From: an uncultured Clostridia bacterium
Lineage (GTDB): Bacteria > Bacillota > Clostridia > TANB77 > CAG-508
Reading direction: 5' to 3'
DNA: 14,920 nt
Assembly (NCBI GenBank): GCA_934167365.1
Contig: CAKPKU010000041.1
Span: 1-14,920, forward strand
In this document: piece by piece, positions 14,360 through 14,920 of the stretch
Position numbering within the stretch: the first letter of the stretch is position 1
Layout: every line of letters starts with the position of its first letter
Position numbers and translations under genes: made by a program
The notes under the pieces: model-generated
The model's input: only the letters and a program-made list of their open reading frames with translations
The model's database searches: none
Told to the model about the DNA's origin: nothing

Positions 14360-14371
14360 CATTTTTCAACA
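14352..14371 (-). repeat. Tandem 10-bp repeat over the -35 region
   Basis: Two exact copies of TTTTTCAACA (14352-14361 and 14362-14371; minus strand TGTTGAAAAA). A degraded third unit may follow. Spacing of one helical turn suggests a possible regulator site. Confidence 0.6.
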
Positions 14372-14448
14372 TTTTTTTGAATTTTTTATTTAATTTTCCA
14401 ATTTTCATTTACCTTATAAAACCATATTCAACTTTTTACTTAATATTT

Positions 14449-14607
14449 TTATAAATTTTGATAACTACTACACATTGATTCGTCAGTATTTTTTGTATTG
14501 TTATTTGGTGTAGGTGTTACTGTAATTTGCTTTAATAAACACATTTGATTATCACAATCATTAAATTTACAGCTTCCTACTGTACAATTAATTTTTTGTT
14601 TTTCCAT
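14449..14607 (-). CDS. DUF1540 Cys-rich small protein
   Basis: The protein has 52 residues. The pattern NCTVGSCKFNDCDNQMCLLKQITV, with Cys at 8, 13, 18 and 23, and a last Cys in the tail (MCSSYQ), matches the small DUF1540 proteins common in Clostridia and Bacilli. The cysteines probably bind a metal. The role of the family is unknown. There is no signal peptide or membrane segment. I chose the ATG at 14607 because AAAGGA lies 8 nt upstream; a longer in-frame start at 14646 has no site. It is separated from the histidine kinase by 94 bp. A weak extended -10 (TGG-TAAAAC near 14637-14642) is the only promoter candidate. Confidence 0.82.
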   Translation of the reverse strand: MEKQKINCTVGSCKFNDCDNQMCLLKQITVTPTPNNNTKNTDESMCSSYQNL

Positions 14608-14615
14608 AATAATCA

Positions 14616-14621
14616 TCCTTT
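14616..14621 (-). promoter_or_regulatory. RBS deciding the DUF1540 start
   Basis: AAAGGA lies 8 nt from the ATG at 14607, which removes 13 residues from the longest frame. Confidence 0.7.
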
Positions 14622-14701
14622 CAAATTTAAGTTTGTGTTTTACCACAAAATTATTCTTTCCTAAAAGATTGATTTTATTCTTTATTTTATTTTTTTGTAT
14701 T

Positions 14702-14920
14702 TTATAATTTTTTCATATACTTAATATCAAATTTTGTTCCAATTCCCTCCTCAGATTCTACTGATATATATGCATTTTCATTGTCAAAAATTTTTTTTGA
14801 CAGTGCAAGTCCTATACCTATACTATTATTTGATGAATTTTCTGATTTATAAAATCTTTCAAAAATATGTTTTATATCCTTTTTAGAAATTCCCTCTCCA
14901 CTATCTTGTATAGTAGCTCT
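14702..14920 (-). CDS. Sensor histidine kinase, C-terminal fragment
   Basis: Only the last 72 residues are inside the window; the frame is open at the right edge. I translated it by hand. It contains the ATP-binding (HATPase_c) boxes in order: G1 DSGEGI (6-11), F box FERFYKSE (20-27), G2 GIGLALSKKI (35-44) and the GTKFDI end strand. These are the C-terminal half of a two-component sensor kinase. The sensor domain and the phosphorylated His lie outside. A response regulator would be expected just upstream (beyond 14920). It ends with KYMKKL and a stop at 14702. The DUF1540 gene lies 94 bp downstream on the same strand. Confidence 0.9.
   Translation of the reverse strand, partial: RATIQDSGEGISKKDIKHIFERFYKSENSSNNSIGIGLALSKKIFDNENAYISVESEEGIGTKFDIKYMKKL

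Noticed and set aside
14372..14448. Terminator or hidden gene between DUF1540 and the beta-CASP gene
   Set aside because: AT-rich with no good stem and no open frame with an RBS; nothing could be supported.
1..14920. CRISPR arrays, tRNA/rRNA genes, insertion sequences, attachment sites
   Set aside because: I looked for regularly spaced repeats, cloverleaf-like GC-rich segments and transposase motifs on both strands and found none.

Overview
The window is very AT-rich and looks like the chromosome of a low-GC, Gram-positive, fermentative bacterium (Firmicutes: Clostridia or a related gut lineage). The reasons are strong AAAGGAGG-type ribosome binding sites, clear sigma-A promoters with 17-bp spacers, a pta-ackA acetate pathway, class II aldolase, a DUF1540 protein and many small membrane or lipoproteins. 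The species cannot be named from the sequence. No rRNA, tRNA, CRISPR array, transposase or plasmid origin was seen.

Layout. 1-568 (-): 3'-truncated SprT-like zinc metallopeptidase. 677-4174 (-): acetate operon pta, ackA, ackA with its own promoter. 4237-7123 (-): metG, a thymidylate-kinase-like P-loop kinase and a pentapeptide-repeat protein, read from a promoter embedded in a palindrome. 7308-7697 (+): small lipoprotein, divergent from metG. 7832-9196 (-): glmM. 9361-9651 and 9885-10313 (+): two small exported proteins, each with one C-terminal membrane anchor. 10433-11914 (-): fba then smpB. 12106-14274 (-): a two-gene nuclease neighbourhood, an HNH protein with a ParB-like tail and an MBL/beta-CASP nuclease, each with its own promoter and terminator. 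14449-14607 (-): DUF1540 Cys-rich protein. 14702-14920 (-): C-terminal end of a sensor histidine kinase.

How it fits together. Most of the window is housekeeping: glycolysis (Fba), overflow and ATP-yielding acetate production (Pta plus two AckA paralogues), aminosugar supply for the cell wall (GlmM), translation (MetG) and ribosome rescue (SmpB). The accessory content is the HNH plus beta-CASP pair at 12.1-14.3 kb, the two small envelope proteins and the kinase/pentapeptide genes behind metG.

The non-coding DNA is unusually informative. There is a 39-bp sequence present twice in inverted orientation (38/39 identical) around glmM and the first envelope gene. A hairpin/terminator sequence occurs in two places 9 kb apart. 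The smpB leader could form mutually exclusive hairpins. The metG promoter sits inside a near-perfect palindrome. These, with the nuclease pair, are the best candidates for something undescribed; none is proven by sequence alone.
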